The notes beneath the pieces are model-generated. The model did no database searches and had not been told where the DNA came from. It saw only the letters and a program-made list of their open reading frames with translations. From positions 372,001 to 436,000 of the forward strand of contig NZ_JABAHZ010000002.1 of assembly GCF_012641265.1 (NCBI RefSeq): DNA of 64,000 nucleotides, in the 5' to 3' direction. Of this stretch, positions 26,589 through 34,979 are shown one piece after another. Every line of letters begins with the position of its first letter. The first letter of the stretch is position 1. The stretch is from Chitinophaga eiseniae (GTDB lineage Bacteria; Bacteroidota; Bacteroidia; Chitinophagales; Chitinophagaceae). Made by a program: the position numbers and the translations under genes.

Positions 26589-26670
26589 CTATTAGCCTCT
26601 AGCGGTTAACAGATGCTGCGGAGATAGGAATCATCGACTGCTGCATTTATTAAGCGCTAAAGGCTAATAG
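26589..26670. repeat. Inverted repeat between rpsB and tsf
   Basis: CTATTAGCCTCTAGCG (26589-26604) and CGCTAAAGGCTAATAG (26655-26670) pair at 15 of 16 positions, around a 50-base loop that may itself fold. No T run suited to termination is adjacent. Words such as GCTAATAGC also occur in the rpsI-rpsB gap (27720-27776). Confidence 0.75.
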
Positions 26671-26685
26671 CTTATAGCTAAAAAA

Positions 26686-27684
26686 TTATCTTCCGCCGCC
26701 TGGTTTTCTTGGACCATTGCTGCCAGCGCCAGATGGACGACGTTGTCCACCGGGAGCACCACCGCCACGGTTAGCGCCACCACCACGGTTAGCACCGCCC
26801 TGGCCACCTGGACCACGACCGCTGCCGCCACGGTTAGCACCGCCGCCTTGACCGCCCTGACCACGACCACCGCCGCCGCCTTGAGCACCTGGTTTACGAC
26901 CTCTTTCGCGATCTTCACCGCCTTCAACGTCGAACTTACGTGCCTTATCGTCTGCTTCTTCTTCTTCCTCTACTTCTTCATTTTTCTCTGTAGCTCTTTC
27001 AGACAGACCTTCAGCGATAGCTGCGCAGATGTAGCTGGTAACGATAGCGATAGATTTAGTAGCATCATCGTTCGCAGGAATGGCGAAATCTACTTTAGTA
27101 GGATCGGAGTTGGTATCCACCATACCGAAAGTAGAAATACCCAGACGTTTCGCCTCTGCCAGTGCAATGTGTTCGTGGCTGATATCTACCATGAACAGAG
27201 CAGCTGGTACACGTGCCAGTTGAGCAATACCACCCAGCACTTTCTCCATTTTCTCTTTATCGCGGCTTAAAGTCAGACGTTCTTTCTTAGTGATGTTGTC
27301 GAATGTACCGTCCTGCAGCATTTTTTCGATGCTCTGCATTTTCTTTACACTCTTACGGATAGTAGCGAAGTTAGTGAGCATACCACCTAACCACCTTTCA
27401 GTAACGTAAGGCATGTTGATGTTACGCGCAGCATCAGCTACGATTTCTTTCGCTTGCTTTTTAGTAGCAACGAACATGATCTTTTTACCGCTCTTAGCGA
27501 TAGATTTCAGGGCAGCTGCTGCTTCCTGTAATCCTTCTACGGTTTTGTTCAGATCAATGATATGAATACCTTTCTTTTCTGCGAAAATATAAGGCAGCAT
27601 CTTGGGATTCCACTTTTTCTTCAGGTGACCGAAGTGAACACCTGCCTCCAGTAACTGCTGCTGCAATGAGGTATTATTTTCCAT
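26686..27684 (-). CDS. rpsB: Ribosomal protein uS2 with a glycine/arginine-rich tail
   Basis: A 332-residue S2 (about 240 in E. coli). The core runs from LLEAGVHFGHLKKKWNPKM to about SYICAAIAEGLSERA. Then come an acidic linker (KNEEVEEEEEADDKARKF) and about 70 residues of Gly/Arg/Asn/Pro repeats built from NRGG, GGRGQGGQGG and PGGQ units. The start is the ATG at 27684 (MENNTSLQQQ), since the open frame above it begins only with TTG. It is the third gene of rplM-rpsI-rpsB-tsf. The tail resembles RGG-type RNA-binding low-complexity sequence. Confidence 0.96.
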   Translation of the reverse strand: MENNTSLQQQLLEAGVHFGHLKKKWNPKMLPYIFAEKKGIHIIDLNKTVEGLQEAAAALKSIAKSGKKIMFVATKKQAKEIVADAARNINMPYVTERWLGGMLTNFATIRKSVKKMQSIEKMLQDGTFDNITKKERLTLSRDKEKMEKVLGGIAQLARVPAALFMVDISHEHIALAEAKRLGISTFGMVDTNSDPTKVDFAIPANDDATKSIAIVTSYICAAIAEGLSERATEKNEEVEEEEEADDKARKFDVEGGEDRERGRKPGAQGGGGGRGQGGQGGGANRGGSGRGPGGQGGANRGGGANRGGGAPGGQRRPSGAGSNGPRKPGGGR

Positions 27685-27776
27685 GTTTATATTACTCAAT
27701 TAAAAGGATCAAATAATGTTTAGCTTTTAGCATCCGGCGAATTAGCCAGTAGCTAATAGCCAATAGCTCAAAAATA

Positions 27777-28166
27777 TTAGCGTTTAGAGAACTGGAAGCT
27801 TCTTCTTGCTTTCGCTTTACCTGGTTTCTTACGTTCAACGCCACGTGGATCACGTTTCAGCAGACCAGCAGCTTTTAGTGCCGGACGGAACTCGATGTTC
27901 ACTTCGCAAAGTGCGCGGGCAATACCCAGCTTAATTGCTTCTGCCTGACCTTTGATACCACCGCCCTGTGCATTGATTTTTACATCAAATTTATCGAGTG
28001 CATCGATCGTTTTGAAAGGCAGTTCCACCTGGTTTTGCAGGTAGATCAGAGAAAAGTAGTTTTTATAATCTTTGTCGTTTACAGTAATGTTACCGGTACC
28101 CTTGTTGATATACACGCGGGCAACAGCTTCCTTACGACGACCTATTGTATTTTTTTGCTTTTCCAT
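27777..28166 (-). CDS. rpsI: Ribosomal protein uS9
   Basis: A 129-residue S9: TIGRRKEAVARVYINKGTG at the N-terminus, GGGIKGQAEAIKLGIARAL in the middle and the C-terminal RRSFQFSKR, whose arginines reach the P-site tRNA. It lies 14 bp after rplM, in the usual rplM-rpsI pair. Confidence 0.97.
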   Translation of the reverse strand: MEKQKNTIGRRKEAVARVYINKGTGNITVNDKDYKNYFSLIYLQNQVELPFKTIDALDKFDVKINAQGGGIKGQAEAIKLGIARALCEVNIEFRPALKAAGLLKRDPRGVERKKPGKAKARRSFQFSKR

Positions 28167-28180
28167 GTATCAGAGAAAAA

Positions 28181-28624
28181 TTAGAAAGTTAAAGGTTGTG
28201 GTTTCTGCGCTGCATGAGGATGTTCAGCACCGGCATATACAAATAATTTTTTGTACATAGCACGGCCCAGGCGGTTCTTAGGCAACATACCTTTCACAGC
28301 CTTTTCGATCAATACCTCAGGACGACGACGGATCAGGTCCTTAGCCAATTCAATTCTCTGACCACCGGGGAAGCCAGTGTAGTGCATATATTCCTTTTCA
28401 GCCATCTTGTTGCCGGTTAAAGCAATCTTTTCGGCGTTGATTACGATGATATAATCACCACAATCAGTATGAGGCGTATAGTAAGGCTTGTTCTTACCTC
28501 TCAGGATAGCAGCCATTTTGGAAGCAACCCTACCGAGTGTCAGGTTAGTCGCATCTACTATATGCCAGTCACGCTTTACGTAAGCGTCGTTAGCGGATTT
28601 AGTTTTGAAACTTAATGTATTCAT
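28181..28624 (-). CDS. rplM: Ribosomal protein uL13
   Basis: A 147-residue L13 with the segments [33 protein letters not shown] and [20 protein letters not shown]. First gene of the operon rplM-rpsI-rpsB-tsf, with a -7 element 55 bp upstream. Confidence 0.97.
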   Translation of the reverse strand: MNTLSFKTKSANDAYVKRDWHIVDATNLTLGRVASKMAAILRGKNKPYYTPHTDCGDYIIVINAEKIALTGNKMAEKEYMHYTGFPGGQRIELAKDLIRRRPEVLIEKAVKGMLPKNRLGRAMYKKLFVYAGAEHPHAAQKPQPLTF

Positions 28625-28678
28625 TGTTGTATACGATAAAAATTACGTCTTGTAAACAATTCCCTATTATGAGGAGTG

Positions 28679-28686
28679 CAAAGGTA
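28679..28686 (-). promoter_or_regulatory. -7 element of the rplM operon
   Basis: Minus-strand TACCTTTG, matching TAnnTTTG, 55 bp before the rplM start codon, leaving room for a leader of about 50 nt. The rest of the 318-bp gap up to the metallopeptidase end contains that gene's terminator and nothing else I recognise. Confidence 0.55.
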
Positions 28687-28883
28687 CATTGCTACTGTTG
28701 AATAACCATACATTTTACCCACTTTTTTACATAACACCTTTGCAATTGATTGATTTTCAATAAAAAATTTGTATTAAAGTTATTAACAGCACAAAATCCT
28801 ACCGTGAATAACTGCTTTTGAAGCTATTTTACAGAGATGGACACCAGGAAAGTTTCTGATATTTACCAGCCTCTTCCAGGAGT

Positions 28884-28918
28884 AATAAAACAAAAGGCGC
28901 ACCCTCCCGGGTACGCCG
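28884..28918 (-). terminator. Terminator of the zinc metallopeptidase gene
   Basis: Minus-strand stem GGCGTACCC / GGGTGCGCC (one mismatch) with a four-base loop, followed by TTTTGTTTT, about 25 bp after the stop codon. Confidence 0.75.
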
Positions 28919-28942
28919 CAGGTTATTATATAGTATATGTGT

Positions 28943-29632
28943 TTATCTTCTATCCCTGGCGCCCATATATATTAATATATATTGAAACAAAGTGGCTAAG
29001 GAGGCCAATGCCGCTACTACATAGGTCATAGCCGCCCACCAGAGGGCATTTTTAGCCTTATCATGCTCTGCAGGCCGCATAACCTGGCTATTATCCAGCC
29101 AAATCAGCGCCCGGCGGGATGCATCAAACTCTACCGGCAGCGTTACCAGGGCAAACACCGTAGTAATGGCAAAAAGGATAATACCCGCCAGGAGTAGCTG
29201 CGGGAAGGTATTAATCAGGAGAATACCGCCCAACAGTACCCAGGATACAATATTGGAAGTGAACTGCATGGCCGGCACCAGCCGGGATCTCAGCCCCAGC
29301 CAGGGGTAAGCGGCGGCGTGCTGCACGGCATGTCCGCATTCATGAGCTGCTACGGCCGCTGCAGCCACATTGGCGCCGTTATATACGTCGGGACTCAGGT
29401 TTACCGTCCTGCTTGCCGGATCATAGTGGTCCGACAAAAACCCTTCGGTCTGTCTTACCTGTACCCCATAAATCTGGTTATCTCTCAGCATTTTCTCCGC
29501 TATTTCTTTACCAGACAAACCGGAGGAAGTGGGTATTTCACTGTAAGCCCGGAACTTACTTTTCAGCACCGAACTTACCAGCAAGCTGATCCCCACAAAA
29601 ATCAGCGAAACAAACATGATTCCAGGTGTCAT
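28943..29632 (-). CDS. Membrane zinc metallopeptidase, YugP family
   Basis: A 229-residue membrane protein with the zinc motif HECGH in AAHECGHAVQHA, preceded by LSPDVYNGANVAAAAV, as in the YugP-type Zn_peptidase_2 family. Membrane segments lie at about residues 5-23, 125-140, 143-163 and near the C-terminus (MTYVVAALASLATLFQYILIY). Substrates of this family are not known to me. It is monocistronic, with a terminator behind it. Confidence 0.88.
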   Translation of the reverse strand: MTPGIMFVSLIFVGISLLVSSVLKSKFRAYSEIPTSSGLSGKEIAEKMLRDNQIYGVQVRQTEGFLSDHYDPASRTVNLSPDVYNGANVAAAAVAAHECGHAVQHAAAYPWLGLRSRLVPAMQFTSNIVSWVLLGGILLINTFPQLLLAGIILFAITTVFALVTLPVEFDASRRALIWLDNSQVMRPAEHDKAKNALWWAAMTYVVAALASLATLFQYILIYMGARDRR

Positions 29633-30191
29633 TTTTTATTAAATTAAGTTGACCAACCGGCGCAAATATCCTTCCATTCACCCCGCTTTAAGTTATATTT
29701 AGCATTTACCTGCCATCCCTTCTTTTTGCCGTTAAATTATAAATTTAACACTGTCATTTTGGCGTAAAAAATATTTTTTTGCGTAAAAAGGCGCCTGTTT
29801 GTCATTTATAAAAAAGTGTGTTATTAATATTTTTTCATATACAAAAATGATCGACATCAAGCCTATTTATCAACATTTTACGAGTGCCCAATGAAAGTAA
29901 TATTGGATAAAAACAAGCGCTGAAACAAGCGATGGCAGCCACTTTGTTTGATCTGACAGATAGCTCAAAAGTTATTCACATCAATTAAATAAACTTTTTT
30001 ATTCTGAAGCCATTTTGTAATTTAGACCTGAATTTAATGGGTTAGTAAGTAGAAAGAGTCAGCGGAATCTTCCGTTTGGCTCTTTTCTCTTTTACACCTT
30101 TTTACCTCCCCTTTTTCATACCCACTTTTTATCATTTCGATGCAATAAGTATAAAACCATTTACTTTGTATGCATCCTGTTTTTAAAAATT
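29633..30191. other. 559-bp AT-rich intergenic region before radA
   Basis: Divergent region between the metallopeptidase and radA. No credible open frame. The radA-distal part is very AT-rich; a DnaA-box-like TTATTCACA lies near 29972. The main feature is an isolated terminator-like hairpin at 30053-30086 with no coding gene in front of it. A TAATTTAG element about 35 bp before the hairpin might start a short transcript. Confidence 0.5.
30053..30086 (+). terminator. Orphan intrinsic terminator, possible end of a small RNA
   Basis: AAAGAGTCAGCGG and CCGTTTGGCTCTTT fold into a long stem (G-T pairs and one bulge) with a six-base loop and a following T-rich run. No coding gene ends upstream on this strand, so it either closes a short RNA begun near 30020 or attenuates transcription into radA. 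Confidence 0.5.
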
Positions 30192-31568
30192 ATGAGTAAA
30201 ATAAGAACTGCTTTCTTCTGTCAGAATTGTGGATACGAATCAGCTAAATGGAATGGAAAATGTCCGAGTTGTGGAGAATGGAATACTTTTGTTGAGGAAA
30301 GAGTGCAGAAAGATATTCCACAGAAGCAACAAGAATGGAAAAATAATGATACCCCCTCTCCCCGCACCCAAAAAATAATTAACCTTTCGGAAGTCGTTAC
30401 CCGGGAAGATGAAAAAATGCTGACCCCCGACAATGAATTGAATCGTGTGCTGGGAGGCGGTATAGTAGCGGGTTCGCTGGTGTTGGTAGGTGGAGAGCCC
30501 GGCATCGGAAAATCGACCCTCTTCCTGCAAAATGCATTGCAGCTGAAAAATATAAAAACACTTTACATCAGTGGAGAAGAAAGTGAACAACAGATAAAAA
30601 TGCGGGCCGACCGCATCCAGAATTCCAATGAACAGTTTTACCTGCTCACTGAAACATCTACGCAAACTATTTTCCAGGAAATCAGGAAACTACAGCCTCA
30701 ACTGGTGATTGTTGACTCCATCCAAACGCTGCATTCCCCTTTTATAGAATCAGCGCCGGGCAGCGTTTCCCAAATCAGGGAAACCACTGCTGAGCTGCAA
30801 CGCTTCGCTAAAGAAAGCAATATCCCCGTTTTCCTGATCGGCCACATCACAAAAGACGGCTCTATTGCCGGCCCTAAAGTGCTGGAACATATGGTGGATA
30901 CTGTATTGCAATTTGAAGGCGATCAACATTACGCCTACCGCATTTTACGCACGATCAAAAACAGGTTTGGCTCCACTGCCGAACTGGGTATTTATGAAAT
31001 GACCGGCACCGGGCTGCGACAGGTAACCAATCCTTCTGAAATTCTTATCTCGCAACGGGAAGATCTTCTTAGCGGGGTAGCAATAGCCGCTACCATGGAA
31101 GGAATGCGCCCATTGCTGGTAGAAGTGCAGGCACTCGTTACCCAGTCAGTCTACGGCACGCCCCAACGTACCGCTACAGGTTTTGATTTGCGCAGGTTGC
31201 AGCTGTTGCTGGCCGTATTGGAAAAACGCGGCGGCTTCCATTTTGGCGTAAAAGATGTGTTTCTCAATATTGCCGGCGGTATTCGGGTGGAAGATCCTGC
31301 CATCGACCTGGCAGTGTTATGCGCACTGTTATCTTCTTATGAAGACAACGCCATTTCACCTAAAATATGTTTTTCCGGAGAGGTAGGACTGAGTGGAGAA
31401 ATAAGAGCTGTAAACCGCATTGAACAAAGAATTGCAGAAGCAGAAAAACTGGGCTTTGAAAAAATTTTTATCTCCCGTTATAACAAAAAAGGAATTGATT
31501 TCAGTAAATTCCATATCGAAGTCATTTCTGTAGGAAGAGTGGAAGAAGTATACCAGCGACTCTTTTAA
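30192..31568 (+). CDS. radA: DNA repair protein RadA (Sms)
   Basis: A 458-residue RadA: zinc finger C10-x2-C13-x10-C24-x2-C27, Walker A GEPGIGKS at 101-108, the RadA-specific KNRFGS motif at about residue 256, and a C-terminal Lon-protease-like domain (ICFSGEVGLSGEIRAVNRIEQR) without the Lon catalytic dyad. It promotes branch migration in recombination. The comF gene follows by 21 bp. Confidence 0.96.
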   Translation: MSKIRTAFFCQNCGYESAKWNGKCPSCGEWNTFVEERVQKDIPQKQQEWKNNDTPSPRTQKIINLSEVVTREDEKMLTPDNELNRVLGGGIVAGSLVLVGGEPGIGKSTLFLQNALQLKNIKTLYISGEESEQQIKMRADRIQNSNEQFYLLTETSTQTIFQEIRKLQPQLVIVDSIQTLHSPFIESAPGSVSQIRETTAELQRFAKESNIPVFLIGHITKDGSIAGPKVLEHMVDTVLQFEGDQHYAYRILRTIKNRFGSTAELGIYEMTGTGLRQVTNPSEILISQREDLLSGVAIAATMEGMRPLLVEVQALVTQSVYGTPQRTATGFDLRRLQLLLAVLEKRGGFHFGVKDVFLNIAGGIRVEDPAIDLAVLCALLSSYEDNAISPKICFSGEVGLSGEIRAVNRIEQRIAEAEKLGFEKIFISRYNKKGIDFSKFHIEVISVGRVEEVYQRLF

Positions 31569-31589
31569 CCCCTTTTAAAACATACTTTC

Positions 31590-32279
31590 ATGCTGACCCG
31601 TTTGTTATCCCCCCTGGTTCATTTATTTTATCCGCATTGCTGCGAGCTGTGTGGTACAGATTTGCCAGCAACTGGCGACCTGTTATGTTTACGTTGCTGG
31701 CAAGCATTACCTGTCACCGGTTTTCATCAGTACCCCGATAACCCGGTGGCCAACATTTTCAACGGCCGCGTAACCGTACAACAAGCTACCGCCACTTATT
31801 ATTACACACAGTCATCCGGCGTACAACAACTCATTCACCGGTTCAAGTACCGGCAACGACCCGATATTGCCGTGTCGCTGGGAAAGCAAACCGGGTATCA
31901 ATTATCGGAAAGTACCTGGATACCCGACGTTGACTTCCTGGTGCCGGTTCCGCTGTTTCCACACAAGGAAAAATTACGTGGCTACAACCAGGCTACCCAG
32001 CTGGCCAATGGCATAGCACAGGTAATTTCCCTCCCGGTATATCCCAAAACACTAAGCAGGCTACAGTTTACCGCTACTCAAACCAGGAAAGGGCGGGCTG
32101 CCCGTTGGCAAAATGTAGCCGCTGCTTTCCAGGTAAATGGCAACCAGGTAAACGGATCACACGTATTACTGATAGACGATGTGATTACCACCGGCGCTAC
32201 TACCGAGGCTTGTTGTACAGCCCTGGTACACGCAGGCGCCAGGGTAAGCGTATGTTGTGTTGCTTTCGCCTGGAGCTGA
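31590..32279 (+). CDS. comF: ComF family phosphoribosyltransferase-like protein
   Basis: A 229-residue ComF: a double-zinc-ribbon N-terminus (CCELCGTDLPATGDLLCLRC), the central LVPVPLFPHKEKLRGYNQATQLA segment, and a PRPP-binding motif LLIDDVITTGATTEAC. In other bacteria ComF is needed for the uptake step of natural transformation. It lies 21 bp downstream of radA, likely in the same transcript; no other competence genes are in the window. Confidence 0.9.
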   Translation: MLTRLLSPLVHLFYPHCCELCGTDLPATGDLLCLRCWQALPVTGFHQYPDNPVANIFNGRVTVQQATATYYYTQSSGVQQLIHRFKYRQRPDIAVSLGKQTGYQLSESTWIPDVDFLVPVPLFPHKEKLRGYNQATQLANGIAQVISLPVYPKTLSRLQFTATQTRKGRAARWQNVAAAFQVNGNQVNGSHVLLIDDVITTGATTEACCTALVHAGARVSVCCVAFAWS

Positions 32280-32425
32280 ATGCCACAACGATTTAATGCT
32301 ATTAAATACCTGATAGGCAGCTCGTTAACGCCGTTAAAAAAGATACCGTTTTTTCGTACGGGAATATTAACTTTACAGGCGTAGCTATCCGCTATCATTT
32401 AATCAGTCTTTATAAAAACTACTAT

Positions 32426-32947
32426 ATGTTCCGTTTAGCAATCTTGTCAATAATGATGCTTTTTGCTTCTTCTCACCTTTACGACTTTAAAGTAGATGCA
32501 GTGGACGGCGGGAAAATAGATTTCTCCAAATACAAAGGAAAAAAAGTGTTGATCGTAAATACCGCCTCTCTTTGCGGTAATACCCCACAATACGAAGGTT
32601 TGGAAAAGCTTTATAAGAAATACCAGGACAAACTGGTAATTGTAGGATTTCCAGCTAATAATTTCGGTTCCCAGGAACCAGGTAGCAACAAGGAAATCCA
32701 GGAGTTCTGCACCAAAAAATATGCAGTGACCTTTCCTATGGCAGCCAAAATATCCGTAAAGGGCACCGACATTCACCCCTTGTATAAATGGCTGTTGGAT
32801 GAAAGTAAAGCCAAACATTTTGAACCCACTGAAGTAACCTGGAACTTTCAGAAATACCTGCTGGATGAAAAAGGAAACCTGGTGGCGGTATTTTCCCCTA
32901 AAACGCAGCCAGAATCTGCGGAAGTGATTGCAGCTATCGAAAAATAA
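32426..32947 (+). CDS. Glutathione peroxidase-like thiol peroxidase with a signal sequence
   Basis: A 173-residue GPx-family protein. A short hydrophobic N-terminus (MFRLAILSIMMLFASS) suggests export. The active site has Cys in place of selenocysteine (NTASLCGNTPQYEGLEKL), followed by the family segments GFPANNFGSQEPGSNKEI and VTWNFQKYLLDEKGN with the catalytic Trp-Asn. Such proteins reduce peroxides, usually with thioredoxin as donor. Monocistronic. Confidence 0.9.
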   Translation: MFRLAILSIMMLFASSHLYDFKVDAVDGGKIDFSKYKGKKVLIVNTASLCGNTPQYEGLEKLYKKYQDKLVIVGFPANNFGSQEPGSNKEIQEFCTKKYAVTFPMAAKISVKGTDIHPLYKWLLDESKAKHFEPTEVTWNFQKYLLDEKGNLVAVFSPKTQPESAEVIAAIEK

Positions 32948-33081
32948 GATATAGATAATATAAAGGCATGCTGCCTTTTGCCAACTTTGTGTTTAAACTT
33001 TTTTATGCAGACGCCTGCTTCAAACGTGTATGCGTTTAAGTGAGCGACCGGCATTACTGTTCACAATTGGCAACAATATTC

Positions 33082-33636
33082 ATGAAACAACCAATTACCT
33101 ACAGACAAACACTGCTGCTGACCGCAGCCCTATACGCTTTCATTTTTGGCTTCACCGCCTGTCAGCACCCTATCGATAATCCTTCTTTTTCATGCCCCGA
33201 CATGGACATGACAGCCTCCATAAATGGTCAAACCCGTAAAATGATGCAGACCAACAGTATCTTCTTCCGGCAGGAAACTGATTCGGGCGGGCTTAAATAC
33301 TGGAGTATGGAATCAATTTCCGATTCCTTCAAAATAGTGTTGAATGTGACTGATGGCATGTTTGATCAGGACGCCATTAAAAATGATACGATTCGCCTGG
33401 ATACCTTTACGTTCCGGCATGGCAGCACCAACCCGATACACAAAGGACTGGTGATGGCAGGGATCTACAACGCTAACGGCAGCTACGACTTTCTTAATAC
33501 AGACTCTTCTGCTATCATTATCCGTTGGATAAACACCAAACGGCAGCTAATATCCGGCAGCTTTTTCTTTACGGGCGACAACAAAAGGATTACCGGGAGT
33601 GGTAGCTTCAACAGAGCCTGTTATGTGACACAATGA
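33082..33636 (+). CDS. Hypothetical lipoprotein (DUF6252-like)
   Basis: A 184-residue lipoprotein with lipobox GFTAC (Cys25 or close) and a beta-rich mature part. The pattern ASINGQTRKM...NTKRQLISGSFFFTGDNKRITGSGSF resembles small Bacteroidota lipoproteins of the DUF6252 type, where the C-terminal ISGxFxF...GxF is conserved. The ATG at 33082 is chosen because an upstream start would put 14 polar residues before the signal peptide. Function unknown. Confidence 0.65.
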   Translation: MKQPITYRQTLLLTAALYAFIFGFTACQHPIDNPSFSCPDMDMTASINGQTRKMMQTNSIFFRQETDSGGLKYWSMESISDSFKIVLNVTDGMFDQDAIKNDTIRLDTFTFRHGSTNPIHKGLVMAGIYNANGSYDFLNTDSSAIIIRWINTKRQLISGSFFFTGDNKRITGSGSFNRACYVTQ

Positions 33637-33692
33637 AACAAGAGCGCTTCTCCCCTCCGTCCTGATTACCCCCTTTTTATTATCTTGCGTCC

Positions 33693-34832
33693 ATGCTATT
33701 TTCAGATATCATAGGACAAGCAGACATTAAGCAACAACTCATCCAGTCCGTTCAACATAACAGGCTCAGTCACGCCATGATACTGCTGGCCCCGGAGGGA
33801 GCCGGCGGGCTTCCATTGGGCCTGGCCTTTACACAATACCTGGTTTGTGAAAACAAGCAGGAGCAGGATGCCTGTGGACAATGCGCTGCCTGTACCAAAG
33901 CAGCCCAGTTTGTGCACCCGGATATCCACTACTCCTACCCTGTTATTCCGCGTAAAGCGGGTGATAAGCCGGTAAGCACGGATTATATCAGCGAATGGCG
34001 GGAATTTGTGACCACGAATCCTTACGGTAATGCTTATGACTGGTTACAGTTTATAGGAGCAGAAAACAAACAGGGTAATATCACCGCCACCGAATGCCAG
34101 GATATTATTCATAAACTGAACCTGAAAAGTTTTGAAAGTGGGTATAAGATACTGGTGATGTGGATGCCGGAATACCTGGGCAATGAAGGCAACCGTTTAT
34201 TAAAATTGATTGAAGAACCACCCGCCAATACCCTTTTCATCCTGGTAGCAGAAAACCAGGAACAGATCCTGGCAACTATTTTATCCCGGACCCACCTGAT
34301 AAGAATAAATGCCCTGGCCAAGCAGGACCTGGTAAAAGCTTTGGAAGAAAAAAGCAAGGTACCGGCCGCCAAGGCACAGCAAATTGCCACCATTACCGCC
34401 GGCAACTATCGCGAGGCATTATACCTCTTACAACATTCCGATGATGATTACCATGAATTGCTCCGTAACTGGCTCAATCACCTGTTTACTGGTAACCGGG
34501 TAGCCCTCCAGGAATGGATTGAAGGGATTTCCAGCGCCAAAACCGGCAGGGAAAACCAAAAGCAGTTCCTTCGCTACTTTATTAACCTGCTGGAACACAC
34601 GATCCGTTTACAGTATATCGACCGGAGCCTGTTAGCCTTTTCAGAGGAAGAAATGGACTTTGCAGCCAAACTGGCTAAGCTGGCCAACCTGGAACAAATG
34701 CAACAAATTGCAGATGCCCTGAACAATGCCAGCTATTATATTGAGCGGAATGCCAACGGGAAAATGCTATTTCATGCATTGTCTCTCAAGCTGCAATATA
34801 TATTTAAAAAGAAACCTTTACCTGTTCTGTAA
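33693..34832 (+). CDS. holB: DNA polymerase III subunit delta'
   Basis: A 379-residue clamp-loader subunit. It starts with MLFSDIIGQADIKQQLIQSVQHNRLSHAMIL, has the four-Cys zinc site (C-x8-C-x2-C-x2-C in CENKQEQDACGQCAAC), and the sensor region LKLIEEPPANTLFILVAENQEQILATILSRT. The P-loop position reads APEGAGGLPLG and lacks the GK(T/S), as expected for delta', which does not hydrolyse ATP. Its C-terminal domain is longer than in E. coli. A TATCTTG-like element lies just before the ATG. Confidence 0.92.
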   Translation: MLFSDIIGQADIKQQLIQSVQHNRLSHAMILLAPEGAGGLPLGLAFTQYLVCENKQEQDACGQCAACTKAAQFVHPDIHYSYPVIPRKAGDKPVSTDYISEWREFVTTNPYGNAYDWLQFIGAENKQGNITATECQDIIHKLNLKSFESGYKILVMWMPEYLGNEGNRLLKLIEEPPANTLFILVAENQEQILATILSRTHLIRINALAKQDLVKALEEKSKVPAAKAQQIATITAGNYREALYLLQHSDDDYHELLRNWLNHLFTGNRVALQEWIEGISSAKTGRENQKQFLRYFINLLEHTIRLQYIDRSLLAFSEEEMDFAAKLAKLANLEQMQQIADALNNASYYIERNANGKMLFHALSLKLQYIFKKKPLPVL

Positions 34833-34873
34833 TTAGCCGCCGGGTGCTACGGGGCTTATCGGCTGCTTTTCCC

Positions 34874-34881
34874 TATCTTTG
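34874..34881 (+). promoter_or_regulatory. -7 element of ricT
   Basis: TATCTTTG matches TAnnTTTG and lies 98 bp before the ricT start, giving a leader of about 90 nt. Confidence 0.5.
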
Positions 34882-34979
34882 TTGCTTCCGGTCTTTTGTT
34901 TTTCTGGAAGGAAAAACGTATTTTGAAGAACTGGAATAACCTGAAATGCTTATTTATAAAATTTAAACTAATTAATAAT

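Noticed and set aside
33693-34832. Missing GK(T/S) in the P-loop of HolB as a defect
   Set aside because: Delta' subunits normally lack a working ATP site, so this is expected for the family.
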